64,000 nucleotides of DNA from Bradyrhizobium sp. OK095 (GCF_900109945.1 NZ_FOBX01000003.1:186001-250000); one strand, 5' to 3'. Positions 9,719-18,492 are shown, counted from the stretch's first letter. Notes: a model not told the origin generated them from the sequence alone. Numbers and translations are program-made.

Positions 9719-10255
9719 ATGTCCATCACGTCCCTGAACCGCCAGTTCGTTCGCCGCGCCGCGCAGACGATCGTCGCAACCGCCGGCCTCTCCATCCTGA
9801 TCGCAGCGCCGAGCCACGCCGCCGCTCCCGTCGAGTACGTCAAGGTCTGCTCGTTGTTCGGCGCCAGCTTCTATTACATTCCAGGCACCGACACCTGCAC
9901 CAACGCCGGCCAGACCGTGACCAACCAGTTCGACATCGCGCGTGCGCAGACACGCGCCTCGACCGGCACGGCGATGGCCGCATCGCTCGTCGCGCCGTGG
10001 CTTCCGACCGGCACGAACTACGCGGTCTCGACCCACTGGGCGACCTATGACGGCCAGCACGCCGCGGGCTTCTCGGGCCTGGTGCGGGTCTCCGGCAATT
10101 TCGTGTTCTCGGGTGGCTTCTCGCTCGGCCTGGACAAGGGAAACCTCACGTCCCTCAGCAATCGGACTGCGACGGAGAACGGCGTAGCGATCCCGGCGCA
10201 ATCGTGGAGTGACGTCCGTGGCCTCGGCCGCGCCGGCTTCATGTACGCCTGGTGA
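9719..10255 (+). CDS. Small porin-like outer-membrane protein (copy 1)
   Basis: This 178-residue protein has a signal peptide ending APSHAAAP and then [23 protein letters not shown], the cysteine-pair signature found at the start of rhizobial porins (Porin_2 family, usually about 450-550 residues). This protein is only about a third of that length: after the signature come a short helical stretch (FDIARAQTRASTGTAMAASL) and about four strand-like segments ending GLGRAGFMYAW. It therefore resembles a porin reduced to its first and last strands. GGAG lies 9 bases before the ATG. It is about two-thirds identical by eye to the protein at 11098. Whether it makes a pore is unknown. Confidence 0.75.
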   Translation: MSITSLNRQFVRRAAQTIVATAGLSILIAAPSHAAAPVEYVKVCSLFGASFYYIPGTDTCTNAGQTVTNQFDIARAQTRASTGTAMAASLVAPWLPTGTNYAVSTHWATYDGQHAAGFSGLVRVSGNFVFSGGFSLGLDKGNLTSLSNRTATENGVAIPAQSWSDVRGLGRAGFMYAW

Positions 10256-10307
10256 AACACGCGACATTCGCTCCGAAATTCATTCTGATATTTTGAAAGA
10301 TCATCTC

Positions 10308-11066
10308 ATGACAATCTCCCTCCCGCGATCGGCGCGCCTCCTTCTCTCCTGTGCCGCTGCCGTCACCACGCTTCTCTCGATCGTGCCGCTCTCCGCCACG
10401 TCTGCGAACGCTGCCGATATGACCGTGAAGGCTCCGGTCGTCGCGCCGGTGCCGCTCTGGAACGGTTTCTATATGGGTGTTCACGGCGGCTATAGTGTCG
10501 GAAGCAGCCGTCTCGTCGACCCCGGCTTCTCGTTCGTGCCGGACCGCTTCACGATGGATACACGCGGCGCACTTGCGGGTGCGCAGGTCGGCGGCAACTG
10601 GCAGTTCAACAATCTCGTGGTCGGCGCCGAGCTCGATCTCTCTTGGGCGTCGATTCAGGGCAGTATGCCCGCAGATCCCACGAATGCCCCGAGGACCGGC
10701 TTTGCGGTGTCGTACCACGCCCTCGCGACGGGCACTGCTCGCATCGGCTACGCGTTGGACGACGTGCTGCTCTACGCCAAGGGCGGCGTTGCATGGGCCA
10801 ATGTTGCCTACCAGGCCCTCACGCTCTCGCCTGTTCCGATTGACATCAATCACCAGCGGACCGGTTTGACCGGCGGCGTCGGCCTTGAATACGCGCTGAC
10901 GAACAATCTCTCGGCGCGGTTGGAATACGACTATCTGTATTTCGGTCCGGCTGCGATCTCACTGTTGACAAGGATCAGCACCCAGAACGTCGACCATGAG
11001 CTGCACCTCCTGAAGCTCGGCGTGAACTACCGCTTCAACGGCGATGTCATCGTTGCTCGTTACTGA
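10308..11066 (+). CDS. Omp25-like outer-membrane beta-barrel protein (copy 2)
   Basis: This 252-residue protein has a signal peptide (SIVPLSATSANAAD) and the linker MTVKAPVVAPVPLWNGFYMG, the usual start of mature Omp25/RopB barrels. Strands such as GGNWQFNNLVVGAELDLSW and GTARIGYALDDVLLYAKGGVAWA align with the gene at 8940. The protein ends LGVNYRFNGDVIVARY; the terminal strand LGVNYRFN is canonical, with a short extra tail, as in copy 1. It is followed 31 bases later by the second mini-porin gene. The gene order and matching tails suggest that the pair arose by tandem duplication. Confidence 0.84.
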   Translation: MTISLPRSARLLLSCAAAVTTLLSIVPLSATSANAADMTVKAPVVAPVPLWNGFYMGVHGGYSVGSSRLVDPGFSFVPDRFTMDTRGALAGAQVGGNWQFNNLVVGAELDLSWASIQGSMPADPTNAPRTGFAVSYHALATGTARIGYALDDVLLYAKGGVAWANVAYQALTLSPVPIDINHQRTGLTGGVGLEYALTNNLSARLEYDYLYFGPAAISLLTRISTQNVDHELHLLKLGVNYRFNGDVIVARY

Positions 11067-11097
11067 GCCGCGCCACCGTCACTGATTGGAGACAAAT

Positions 11098-11631
11098 ATG
11101 TGGAAGCAAATCAACGCGACACGAGACGTCCTTGGACGTCACCTGTACGCCATTCTTGCGACTGCTGCTCTGGTTCTGGCGATCCCGACGCCGGGCCTGG
11201 CTGCGGTCGAGTACGAAAAGGTCTGCTCGCTCTACGGCGCCGGCTTTTTCTACATACCGGGTACCGACACCTGCGTGAACGCGGCGCAGACTGTGCAGAG
11301 TCAGTTCGATCTTGCGCGCCAGATGACCCGGGCGGCGACAGGAACGGCGATGGCGACTTCGCTCGTCAATCCGTTCCTGCCCGATGGGACCAACTACGCG
11401 ATCTCGACCCACTGGGCCGTGTTCGACGGACAGCATGCCGCCGGTGTCGTCGGAATGATCAGGATCCAGGGAAACCTGTCACTGACCATGGGCATCGCGT
11501 TCGGTCTCGACCGTGGCAGCCTGACATCTACATCCAACAGGACCGTGACGGAGTTTGGCGTTGCGCTCCCGGCGCAGTCGTGGAGCGACGTGCGGACACT
11601 TGGACGGGTTGGCCTCCAGTATTCCTGGTAG
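11098..11631 (+). CDS. Small porin-like outer-membrane protein (copy 2)
   Basis: This 177-residue protein starts at the ATG at 11098, preceded by GGAG (11088-11091); a TTG further upstream is less likely. It has a signal peptide ([16 protein letters not shown]) and [23 protein letters not shown], the rhizobial porin signature with both cysteines. It ends [11 protein letters not shown]. It matches the protein at 9719 along the whole length, including [25 protein letters not shown] and [11 protein letters not shown]. Both copies are much shorter than normal porins and end in tryptophan rather than the usual phenylalanine. The role is unknown. Confidence 0.76.
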   Translation: MWKQINATRDVLGRHLYAILATAALVLAIPTPGLAAVEYEKVCSLYGAGFFYIPGTDTCVNAAQTVQSQFDLARQMTRAATGTAMATSLVNPFLPDGTNYAISTHWAVFDGQHAAGVVGMIRIQGNLSLTMGIAFGLDRGSLTSTSNRTVTEFGVALPAQSWSDVRTLGRVGLQYSW

Positions 11632-11725
11632 GCCGGCGCTGAGGAGCCTTAACGCGAAGGTGCCGTCCGGACGATCTTCATCACGTCCGGGCGGCGCAGC
11701 ATCCTTTGTGCGCAGGGAAGGCGGC

Positions 11726-12835
11726 CTAGCCGATTTCGAGATAGTCCGGCCCGGGCAGATTCGGGAAAGGCGCCGTCGGCAGCGTCTGGTACCAGAACGC
11801 GACCGAGGCGATGTCGTCCTGCAACGGAAGATATTTTCCGTCCCTAGCGCCGGGTAGCCAGCCCAGCGCCTGGATCGTCACGCGCAGATCGCTCTGGAAG
11901 CGGACGGGGTCGGGGATGTGCCAGCGATACAGGCCAAAGCGCTGCTGCGACCTGTAGACTCCGTCGGGGCGGATCACCTGCGGCAGGCCGGCATAGGGCG
12001 TGGTGAATTCCAAATAGCGGGATTGCCCCTGACCGGCATGCGCGACATGGGGATCGAAATTATAGGCGCCGCAAAAGTAATCCTCGGTGCCGGTGCCGCA
12101 GATGGTCGGGAATGTGCCGTCGCCGTCGATGAAGAACTTGATCTCGCCTTCGCCCCACCAGCCATTGTTGTTGACGCCCCAGGCCATGTAGGTGCCGACA
12201 TAATGGCCCGCGCCCTTGACACCATCGAGGATGGTGTAGACCTCCTTGTAAGGCAGCGGATTGGTGCGCCGGAACTGCGCGTGAAAGTAGGCGCAGTCCT
12301 CGGGAACATCGGTCAGGGTGTAGTTGATCTGATAGTAGACGGTCAGCTGCTCCTCGCTGCGGTTCTCCAGCGTGAAGCGCGCGCGTTTGCGGAACGGCAT
12401 TTCCCAATAGCAGTTGAAGGCGCGGCCGGGATTGACGCAGACCGCGAGCGAGGAGACTTGCGCGAACTCTTCCCAACCGCAGGCGAAGAAATCGCCGGCC
12501 GGGCATTCCACGCTCGGATGTTCCTGGTCGTCCCAGTAGACGCGCAGAATGGAATGGCGGAGCCGTCCACGCGCCAGCGTCATCCAGATCTGCTGGATCG
12601 CGCCCTGGCCCTGGATGTCGGCGAGCGTAAAGGTCGTGCCGGGCTCGATCACGACATAGGGCGAGACCTTCCAGCCTTGTCCGAGGTCGCGGGCCTGACG
12701 CGCGGCGGGGCCGTCGACGGACATGCCGCCCTTGCCCTTTTCGCCCGAAAAGTTCTCGGGGCTGATCGAGCGCGTCTGCGCGTTCGACAGGCGCGACAGA
12801 TTGCCGAGATGCAGGCCCAATCCGGAAAACGCCAT
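11726..12835 (-). CDS. DUF2961 / glycoside hydrolase family 172 protein
   Basis: This 369-residue protein has the features of DUF2961, now GH172: the N-terminal VIEPGTTFTLADIQGQGAIQQIWMT, a double-jelly-roll pattern of strands, FNCYWEMPFRKRARFTLEN, and the conserved core WWGEGEIKFFIDGDGTFPT followed by GTGTEDYFCGAYNF, whose acidic residues are the likely catalytic pair. Characterised GH172 enzymes act on alpha-D-fructofuranosides, difructose anhydrides or arabinofuranosides. There is no signal peptide, so the enzyme should be cytoplasmic. It is followed on the same strand upstream by an acyl-CoA ligase gene 108 bases away, with no obvious link. GAGG precedes the ATG. Confidence 0.82.
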   Translation of the reverse strand: MAFSGLGLHLGNLSRLSNAQTRSISPENFSGEKGKGGMSVDGPAARQARDLGQGWKVSPYVVIEPGTTFTLADIQGQGAIQQIWMTLARGRLRHSILRVYWDDQEHPSVECPAGDFFACGWEEFAQVSSLAVCVNPGRAFNCYWEMPFRKRARFTLENRSEEQLTVYYQINYTLTDVPEDCAYFHAQFRRTNPLPYKEVYTILDGVKGAGHYVGTYMAWGVNNNGWWGEGEIKFFIDGDGTFPTICGTGTEDYFCGAYNFDPHVAHAGQGQSRYLEFTTPYAGLPQVIRPDGVYRSQQRFGLYRWHIPDPVRFQSDLRVTIQALGWLPGARDGKYLPLQDDIASVAFWYQTLPTAPFPNLPGPDYLEIG

Positions 12836-12943
12836 GGTGTCCTCGATAAGGGGTTCGCGACGTCGAGATATATCGCGCCCGAATTGACCAAAAGGTGAAG
12901 ACGATCGCGCACAGTGAGGGACCTGTGCGCGATCGCGCGCGGC

Positions 12944-14569
12944 TCAGGCGACGCGGTATTCCCTGAATTTCTCGCGCAGCGCGGATTTCAGCACCTTGCC
13001 GGTGCCGGTCATCGGGAATTCGTCCAGAAATTCGACCGCATCGGGCATCCACCAGCCCGCGATCTTCGGCCGCATGTGGTCGAGCAGGGTCTTGCCGTCG
13101 ACGGTCGCGCCCTTCTTGCGGACGACGAGGAGCAGGGGGCGCTCCTGCCATTTCTCGTGGTTGATGGCGACAACGGCCGCTTGCAGCACGTCGGGATGGG
13201 AGAGCGCGACATCCTCGAGCTGGATCGAGGAAATCCACTCGCCGCCGGACTTGATCACGTCCTTGGAGCGATCGGTCAGCGTGACGTGGCCTTGGCTGTC
13301 GATCACGGCCATGTCGCCGGTGATCAGCCAGCCGTCGCGGTCGAGGCCTTCTTCCAGCTTCATGTAGCCCGAGGCGACCCATGGCCCGCGGGCACGGAGA
13401 TGACCGACGGTCTTGCCGTCGCGCGGCAGCTCGGTGCCGCCATCGTCGACGATGCGCAACGCCGTGCCGAAACAGGCGCGGCCCGAGACTTGGCGCCGAT
13501 CGAATTTCTCCTTGTCGCCGAGATGCTCCGAGCCCGGCCGCAGGCCCGGCATCGAGCAACCCAAGGCTTCCGTCATGCCCCAGGCCTGGATGTAGTCGAC
13601 GTTGTACTCACACTTGAGCTTTTCGACCATCGCGCGCGGCGGCGCCGAGCCCGACGACAACGTTGCGCGCAATGTTGAGAATTTATTGCCGGTCCGCCCG
13701 AGCCAGTCGAGCAGGATCAGCCAGAAGCTCGGCACGCCCGCCGACAGCGTCACCTTCTCGCCTTCGAGCAGCTCATAGAGCTTGTCGGGCTCGTAGTTGC
13801 GGCCGGGCAGCACCAGCTTCGAGCCGGTGTAGGGGGCGGTGAACGGCATGTTCCAGCCATTGCCATGGAAGAGAGGCGCCATCGGCATCATCACCTCGCG
13901 CACGCCTTCGACATGTCCCGGCAGGAAATCGAAATTGCAGCAGGTCATGGTCTGGAGGATCGCGGCGCGGTGCGAGTAGATCACGCCCTTGGGATTGCCC
14001 GTTGTGCCCGACGTATAGCAAATCGTGGACGCAGATTTTTCGTCGAACTCCGGCCAGGCGAAGCCGGCCTCGTTCTCCTTCTCCAGCAAATCCTCGTAGC
14101 AATGGACATTCGCGAGCGTCGTCTCCGGCATCCGCTCGCGCGATGACATCACGACGTAAGCCTCGACGCTCTTCAATTGTGGCGCGATCGCCTCGACGAT
14201 CGGTAGCGTGGCACGGTCGACGAACAGCAGGCGGTCTTCGGCGTGATTGATGATGTAGACGAGCTGCTCAGGAAACAGCCGCGGGTTGACGGTGTGCAGC
14301 ACATAGCCCATCCCCGGCGCGGCATAGAACATCTCGAAATGGCGGTGGGTGTTCCAGGCCAACGTGCCGACGCGATCGCCTTGCTTGATGCCGAGCCGCT
14401 TGAGCGCCAGCGCCATGCGCTTGATGCGCGGATGGGCGTCGGCATAAGTGTAGCGATGGATGTCGCCCTCGATCTCGCGCGCGACGATCTCGGCCTCGCC
14501 GTGATAGTCCGCGGCATACTGGATCAGGCCGCTGATCAGGAGCGGCATGTCCATCATCAATCCCTGCAT
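12944..14569 (-). CDS. Acyl-CoA synthetase (fatty-acid-CoA ligase), ANL superfamily
   Basis: This 541-residue ligase has the adenylation P-loop ICYTSGTTGNPKGVIYSHRA near residue 180, the acyl-pocket segment MPMAPLFHGNGWNMPF, the A5 motif YIQAWGMTEALGCS, the A7 GWLITGDMAVID and A8 DRSKDVIKSGGEWISS, and the catalytic lysine region GTGKVLKSALREKF near the C terminus. It activates a carboxylic acid to acyl-AMP and then to the CoA thioester; the match is to medium/long-chain enzymes. GGAGG lies 5 bases before the ATG. It is divergent from the FAD monooxygenase gene, suggesting a shared catabolic job on a ketone or long-chain substrate. Confidence 0.88.
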   Translation of the reverse strand: MQGLMMDMPLLISGLIQYAADYHGEAEIVAREIEGDIHRYTYADAHPRIKRMALALKRLGIKQGDRVGTLAWNTHRHFEMFYAAPGMGYVLHTVNPRLFPEQLVYIINHAEDRLLFVDRATLPIVEAIAPQLKSVEAYVVMSSRERMPETTLANVHCYEDLLEKENEAGFAWPEFDEKSASTICYTSGTTGNPKGVIYSHRAAILQTMTCCNFDFLPGHVEGVREVMMPMAPLFHGNGWNMPFTAPYTGSKLVLPGRNYEPDKLYELLEGEKVTLSAGVPSFWLILLDWLGRTGNKFSTLRATLSSGSAPPRAMVEKLKCEYNVDYIQAWGMTEALGCSMPGLRPGSEHLGDKEKFDRRQVSGRACFGTALRIVDDGGTELPRDGKTVGHLRARGPWVASGYMKLEEGLDRDGWLITGDMAVIDSQGHVTLTDRSKDVIKSGGEWISSIQLEDVALSHPDVLQAAVVAINHEKWQERPLLLVVRKKGATVDGKTLLDHMRPKIAGWWMPDAVEFLDEFPMTGTGKVLKSALREKFREYRVA

Positions 14570-14747
14570 GGTTTCCTCCGGATCGCCACGTCGTTGCGCG
14601 GCATGCGCTTGTGATTAGCGCTTGAGGTTAGCGGAACGTCCCGCGGCGTTCACGCAAAAAGCGAGGGATATGATTGCATGCATCGCTTTTTCAGGGCTAA
14701 TTTGAGGTGAGTGGCCTGCGAAACAGCGTCCGCCGTGGAGGAAATCG

Positions 14748-16601
14748 ATGTCAGCGGAAAGACACAAGACCGGCACAGCCGGCGACTCTACGGTCGATAT
14801 TTCCGCACTCCGCGCGCGCTATCGCGACGAGCGCGATCGCCGTCTGCGTACCGAAGGCAAAGCGCAATATGTCGAGGTGGCAGGCGACTTTTGCCGCTAT
14901 CTCGACGATCCCTGGGCCGATCCCGGATTTGCGCGCAAGGCCGTCAGCGAAGACACCGAAGTGCTCATCGTCGGTGGTGGCTTCGGCGGCCTGCTCTGCG
15001 GCGCGCGTTTGCGCGCGGCCGGCATCGCGGATTTTCGTATCGTGGAAAAGGCCGCCGATTTCGGCGGCACCTGGTACTGGAATCGTTACCCCGGTGCGGC
15101 CTGCGATACCGAGAGCTACATCTATCTGCCGCTGCTGGAAGAGACCGGCTACATGCCGGTGCGCAAATATGCGCGGGCACCCGAGATCTACGAACATTCC
15201 CGCCGCATCGGCCGTCATTTCGGGCTCTACGAGCGCGCGCTGTTTCAGACCGTCATTTCGCGGATGGAATGGCAGGAGCAGGAGGCGCGCTGGCTGGTCG
15301 AGACCGATCGCGGCGATCGCATCCGCGCGCGCTTCGTCATTCTGGCCGGCGGCCCGCTGAGCCGACCGAAGCTGCCGGGCATTGCCGGCATCGAAAGCTT
15401 TGAGGGACACAGCTTCCACACCAGCCGCTGGGATTACGGCTACACCGGCGGCACCGCGGAAGGCGGTCTCACGGGTCTCGCCGACAAGCGGGTCGGCATT
15501 ATCGGCACGGGCGCCACCGCCGTGCAATGCGTGCCGCATCTCGGCCGTTCCGCCAAGGAGCTCTACGTCTTCCAGCGCACACCGTCAGCGATCGGCGTGC
15601 GCGACGATCGGCCGACGGATCAAAGCTGGGCGCAAAACCTCAAGCCCGGCTGGCAGCGCGAGCGCATGGACAATTTTACGGCGGTGATCTCGGGCGAGCC
15701 GTTCGAGCGGGATCTGGTGCAGGACGGCTGGACTGGTTTGCTCGGCGAGATACTGCTGGCGCCGCGCCGGCAACCGCAGCCGGTGACCTCAATGGAAGAG
15801 GCGCTGAAGGTCATCGAGCAGGCCGATTATCGCAAGATGGAAGAGATCCGCGCGCGCGTGGACGCCATCGTGAAGGACGAGGCCGCCGCGGCTGCGCTAA
15901 AACCCTGGTACAAGGCGTTCTGCAAGCGGCCGTGCTTCCACGACGAATATCTCGACACCTTCAATCGTCCCAACGTGCATCTCGTCGACACCAAAGGGCA
16001 GGGCGTCGAGCGCATCACGGAGAATGCCGTCGTCGCCGACGGTAAGGCCTACGAGCTCGACTGCCTGATCTATGCCAGCGGTTTCGAGGTTGGCACCGAT
16101 TACGCGCGCCGCATGGGTTTTGAGGTCTATGGCCGCGACGGCATCAGCCTGTCCGAGCGTTGGCGCGATGGCGTCAAGACGATGCACGGCTTCTACAGCC
16201 GCGGCTTCCCTAACTGCTTCCTGATCGTCACGGTGCAGGCGGGCCAGAGCGCCAACTTCCCGCACATCATTGACGAGCAGTCGCAGCACATCGCCTATGT
16301 GATTGCCGAAGCGCGCAAGCGTGGTGCCAGAACGCTGGAGCCGACGCTCGCTGCCGAGAACGCCTGGGTCGAGGAGGTCGTCAAGGCCGCGATCGGCCGC
16401 CAGACTTATCTCGCCGAATGCACGCCCGGATACTACAACAACGAAGGCGAGTTCGATCCGATCGCGGCCAGGAACAGCCAATACTGGCGTGGGCCGGTGG
16501 CATTCCTGCGGCTGCTCGACAAATGGCGCAAGGAGGGCAATTTGGACGGCCTGGAATTGTCGTATGATCCTGCCATGGAGTCGGCGCCTTCGTCCGGGTA
16601 A
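14748..16601 (+). CDS. Flavin monooxygenase, Baeyer-Villiger type
   Basis: This 617-residue enzyme carries an N-terminal FAD Rossmann motif [17 protein letters not shown] near residue 75, then [19 protein letters not shown], which is characteristic of Baeyer-Villiger monooxygenases. The fingerprint [14 protein letters not shown] (FxGxxxHxxxW) and a second nucleotide motif [17 protein letters not shown] bind NADPH. Such enzymes insert oxygen next to a ketone to make an ester or lactone. The N-terminal extension of some 70 residues fits the longer phenylacetone/cyclopentadecanone-type members. GGAGGAAATCG precedes the ATG. It is divergent from an acyl-CoA ligase, and a hydrolase for the product is not adjacent. 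Confidence 0.85.
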   Translation: MSAERHKTGTAGDSTVDISALRARYRDERDRRLRTEGKAQYVEVAGDFCRYLDDPWADPGFARKAVSEDTEVLIVGGGFGGLLCGARLRAAGIADFRIVEKAADFGGTWYWNRYPGAACDTESYIYLPLLEETGYMPVRKYARAPEIYEHSRRIGRHFGLYERALFQTVISRMEWQEQEARWLVETDRGDRIRARFVILAGGPLSRPKLPGIAGIESFEGHSFHTSRWDYGYTGGTAEGGLTGLADKRVGIIGTGATAVQCVPHLGRSAKELYVFQRTPSAIGVRDDRPTDQSWAQNLKPGWQRERMDNFTAVISGEPFERDLVQDGWTGLLGEILLAPRRQPQPVTSMEEALKVIEQADYRKMEEIRARVDAIVKDEAAAAALKPWYKAFCKRPCFHDEYLDTFNRPNVHLVDTKGQGVERITENAVVADGKAYELDCLIYASGFEVGTDYARRMGFEVYGRDGISLSERWRDGVKTMHGFYSRGFPNCFLIVTVQAGQSANFPHIIDEQSQHIAYVIAEARKRGARTLEPTLAAENAWVEEVVKAAIGRQTYLAECTPGYYNNEGEFDPIAARNSQYWRGPVAFLRLLDKWRKEGNLDGLELSYDPAMESAPSSG

Positions 16602-16642
16602 GGTCACTCATCGGATCGCCGCAGACAGAGGGGACGTCGGAC

Positions 16643-17458
16643 ATGATCAGGGGCATGACTGTAGCTGGGGCGGTTTTTGGTGCGATGGTGCTGATGGGTT
16701 GCCTGGCACCCGCCACCCACGCCGCCACATGCGGCAGCTCGCCGGCGGGTTTCGAGGCCTGGAAGCGCGAGTTCAGTGCAGAGGCGCAAGGAAAGGGCAT
16801 CGGCCAAACCGCGATCTCTGCTTTGATGCAGACGAATTACGCCAGCGCCACCATCGCCGCCGACCGTGGGCAACGCAGCTTCCAGCTGTCGCTCGATCAG
16901 TTCCTCGCCAAGCGCGGCGCCACCACCATCGTCGCCAAGGGGCGGCAGCTCAAGAACTCGCAGGCAGCCTTGTTCGCCTCGATCCAGCAGCGCTACGGCG
17001 TTCCGCCCGGACCGCTGATTGCGATCTGGGGCATGGAGACCGGTTTTGGCAGCCAGCGCGGCAACCAGAATATGCTCTCGTCGATCGCAACCCTTGCCTA
17101 TGATTGCCGCCGCCCCGAATTCTTCACCGACCAGCTCTATTCCGCGCTGAAGCTGATCGACCGCGGCACGCTATCAGGCGCGACCCGCGGCTCCATGCAT
17201 GGCGAGGTCGGCCAGACCCAGTTCATGCCCAAGAACATCCTGGCCTATGGCACCGGCAATCTCGAGGTCGCGGCGAACGCGCTGAACTCGACCGCGAATT
17301 TCCTGAAAGCCCATGGCTGGCGTGCGGGAGCCGGTTACCAGCCGGGCGAGGCGAACTTTGCGGCCATCGAAGCCTGGAACGCGGCGGGCGTGTACCAGAA
17401 GGCGATCGCGCTGATGGGCCGGCAGATCGACGAGGGTGGGGCAGCTGCCGCGCGCTGA
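16643..17458 (+). CDS. Lytic murein transglycosylase, MltB family
   Basis: This 271-residue exported enzyme has a signal sequence containing VLMGCLAP; the cysteine could make it a lipoprotein, although THAATC also offers an ordinary cleavage site. The body matches the MltB/SLT_2 family: FEAWKREFSAEAQGKGIGQ, then LIAIWGMETGFGSQRGN with the catalytic glutamate near residue 137, CRRPEFFTDQLYSALKLID, and GEVGQTQFMPKNILAYG. It cleaves the glycan strand of peptidoglycan to 1,6-anhydromuropeptides. Its length is near the short end of the family and there is no C-terminal peptidoglycan-binding domain. It follows the monooxygenase by 41 bases. Confidence 0.9.
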   Translation: MIRGMTVAGAVFGAMVLMGCLAPATHAATCGSSPAGFEAWKREFSAEAQGKGIGQTAISALMQTNYASATIAADRGQRSFQLSLDQFLAKRGATTIVAKGRQLKNSQAALFASIQQRYGVPPGPLIAIWGMETGFGSQRGNQNMLSSIATLAYDCRRPEFFTDQLYSALKLIDRGTLSGATRGSMHGEVGQTQFMPKNILAYGTGNLEVAANALNSTANFLKAHGWRAGAGYQPGEANFAAIEAWNAAGVYQKAIALMGRQIDEGGAAAAR

Positions 17459-17587
17459 GATGAGTCCTGAAAACGTTCCGGCTCAGCAAGGCGTGATGCG
17501 CCGGCGCAAGAAAGTTGTTGCCATCCGGAACTGACGGCATGAGGTTTGCTTTGATCGATTCAGGGCTGGGCATGAGGAGACTCAACG

Positions 17588-17809
17588 ATGGCAACCCAGA
17601 TCGTGATGGATCAAACTGGCGATACCCGCCACGAGTTTGATCCTGGCAATGCCGAAGCGCTGGCGCGGGCCGAACAGCGTTTTCGGGAGCTGACCGGAGC
17701 CGGCTTTACCGCCGCCTTCCGCACCGGGCCCGGCGATGTGACCCGTATCAAAGCGTTCGACCCGACCGCGCAGGAAACGCTGTTCTATCCCCGCCTGGTC
17801 GGCGGTTGA
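17588..17809 (+). CDS. Small conserved-looking protein, unknown function
   Basis: I do not recognise this 73-residue protein. It has a good ribosome-binding site (GAGGAGACTCAACG before the ATG), GC-rich codon use like its neighbours, and no signal peptide or membrane segment. The sequence is compact and acidic, with RFRELTGAGFTAAFRTGPGD in the middle and ending FDPTAQETLFYPRLVGG. It is followed 12 bases later by another small unknown gene on the same strand, so the two probably form a unit. Confidence 0.6.
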   Translation: MATQIVMDQTGDTRHEFDPGNAEALARAEQRFRELTGAGFTAAFRTGPGDVTRIKAFDPTAQETLFYPRLVGG

Positions 17810-17821
17810 TCTGAGCTGCTC

Positions 17822-18244
17822 ATGTTCGCGGCACTGTGGTTCCACGCGCCGGCGCGTGCCCGTTTGCATGCGCTGCGCGAACTCTACCGGCGCTTCTTCG
17901 GCGAGAACACGCCGGATGCGCGCGGTCGCCGGCTTTTGGCCGAGTGGCTGTCGCCGGCGCAGCGCGACCAGTTCGAGCAGCACCGGTACTTCGACGTGAT
18001 CGGCAGTGATACCGGCAAGCGCTATCGCATCCACTACGGCACAGCCGCCAATGTCCACGAGATCGACGATGCCGGGCTTGCGACGATGGGGTGGTGCTTC
18101 GTCCCGTCAGGCTTCCTCGTGCCCGGCGACGTCATGCTGGCGCAGAAGATCGCGCTCGAGACGGACGAGAAGGGCGCACTCTCGCTCGCCAACCGGTTTC
18201 CGCCGGCGACGCATTCGGAGCATTTCTACCGGCGACCGTTCTAG
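17822..18244 (+). CDS. Unknown protein, 140 residues
   Basis: I do not recognise this protein. It is rich in aromatic and basic residues, has no signal peptide, and contains LAEWLSPAQRDQFEQHRYFDVIGSDTGKRYRI followed by GTAANVHEIDDAG, which reads like a compact alpha+beta domain with a repeated strand pattern. The C terminus (NRFPPATHSEHFYRRPF) is histidine- and proline-rich. It lies 12 bases after the 73-residue gene and its stop (18242-18244) runs straight into the dispersed palindrome at 18244. The start lacks a strong ribosome-binding site, so translation may be coupled to the upstream gene. Confidence 0.6.
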   Translation: MFAALWFHAPARARLHALRELYRRFFGENTPDARGRRLLAEWLSPAQRDQFEQHRYFDVIGSDTGKRYRIHYGTAANVHEIDDAGLATMGWCFVPSGFLVPGDVMLAQKIALETDEKGALSLANRFPPATHSEHFYRRPF

Positions 18245-18292
18245 AGCATGATCCGGAAAAGTGTGGAGCGGTTTTCCGAAAAGATCATGCTC
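18244..18292. repeat. Dispersed palindromic repeat (GAGCATGATC element)
   Basis: Outer arms GAGCATGATC (18244-18253) and GATCATGCTC (18283-18292) are perfect inverted copies, with inner arms CGGAAAA (18254-18260) and TTTTCCG (18272-18278). I recognise this as a common intergenic palindrome of Bradyrhizobium and relatives. It follows directly on the end of the upstream gene and may act as its terminator. Confidence 0.75.
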
Positions 18293-18319
18293 AAAAAATA
18301 AACACCGGACATCCGGCGT

Positions 18320-18412
18320 TCAGCTGTGCGTGGTGCGATAGGCATCCAGCGCATGCGCCGCGAAGACGCCGATGCTGCAAAGGACGAGCAGGGCTGAGAT
18401 CATCTCGATCAT
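18320..18412 (-). CDS. Tiny membrane protein, 30 residues
   Basis: A short frame on the reverse strand begins at an ATG (18410-18412) preceded by GGGGAGAACGAGCT, a good ribosome-binding site. It encodes one hydrophobic segment, MIEMISALLVLCSIGVFAAH, followed by a polar tail ALDAYRTTHS, which looks like a single-pass small membrane protein. Its start overlaps the stop of the 27-residue frame upstream in an ATGA, so the two may be translated together. I cannot assign a family. Confidence 0.45.
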   Translation of the reverse strand: MIEMISALLVLCSIGVFAAHALDAYRTTHS

Positions 18413-18492
18413 AGCTCGTTCTCCCCTAGCGGCTGGGCGACGAGGTTCCGGCAGCACGAATAATCGTAGATCAGGTCGAGGAGGAATTGCAT
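18409..18492 (-). CDS. Tiny protein, 27 residues, coupled to the 30-residue membrane protein
   Basis: The reverse strand from the ATG at 18490-18492 reads MQFLLDLIYDYSCCRNLVAQ and then PLGENEL before a TGA that overlaps the next ATG (18409-18412). A loose AGGGACGG lies upstream. It has two adjacent cysteines. The sequence overlap is what makes it worth listing, since its GGGGAGAA codons also supply the ribosome-binding site of the next frame. It may simply be a leader for that frame. No family recognised. Confidence 0.32.
   Translation of the reverse strand: MQFLLDLIYDYSCCRNLVAQPLGENEL

Noticed and set aside
12060..13559. 499-residue open frame on the minus strand
   Set aside because: It runs through two real genes of the same strand in another frame (acyl-CoA ligase and GH172) and is arginine-rich noise.
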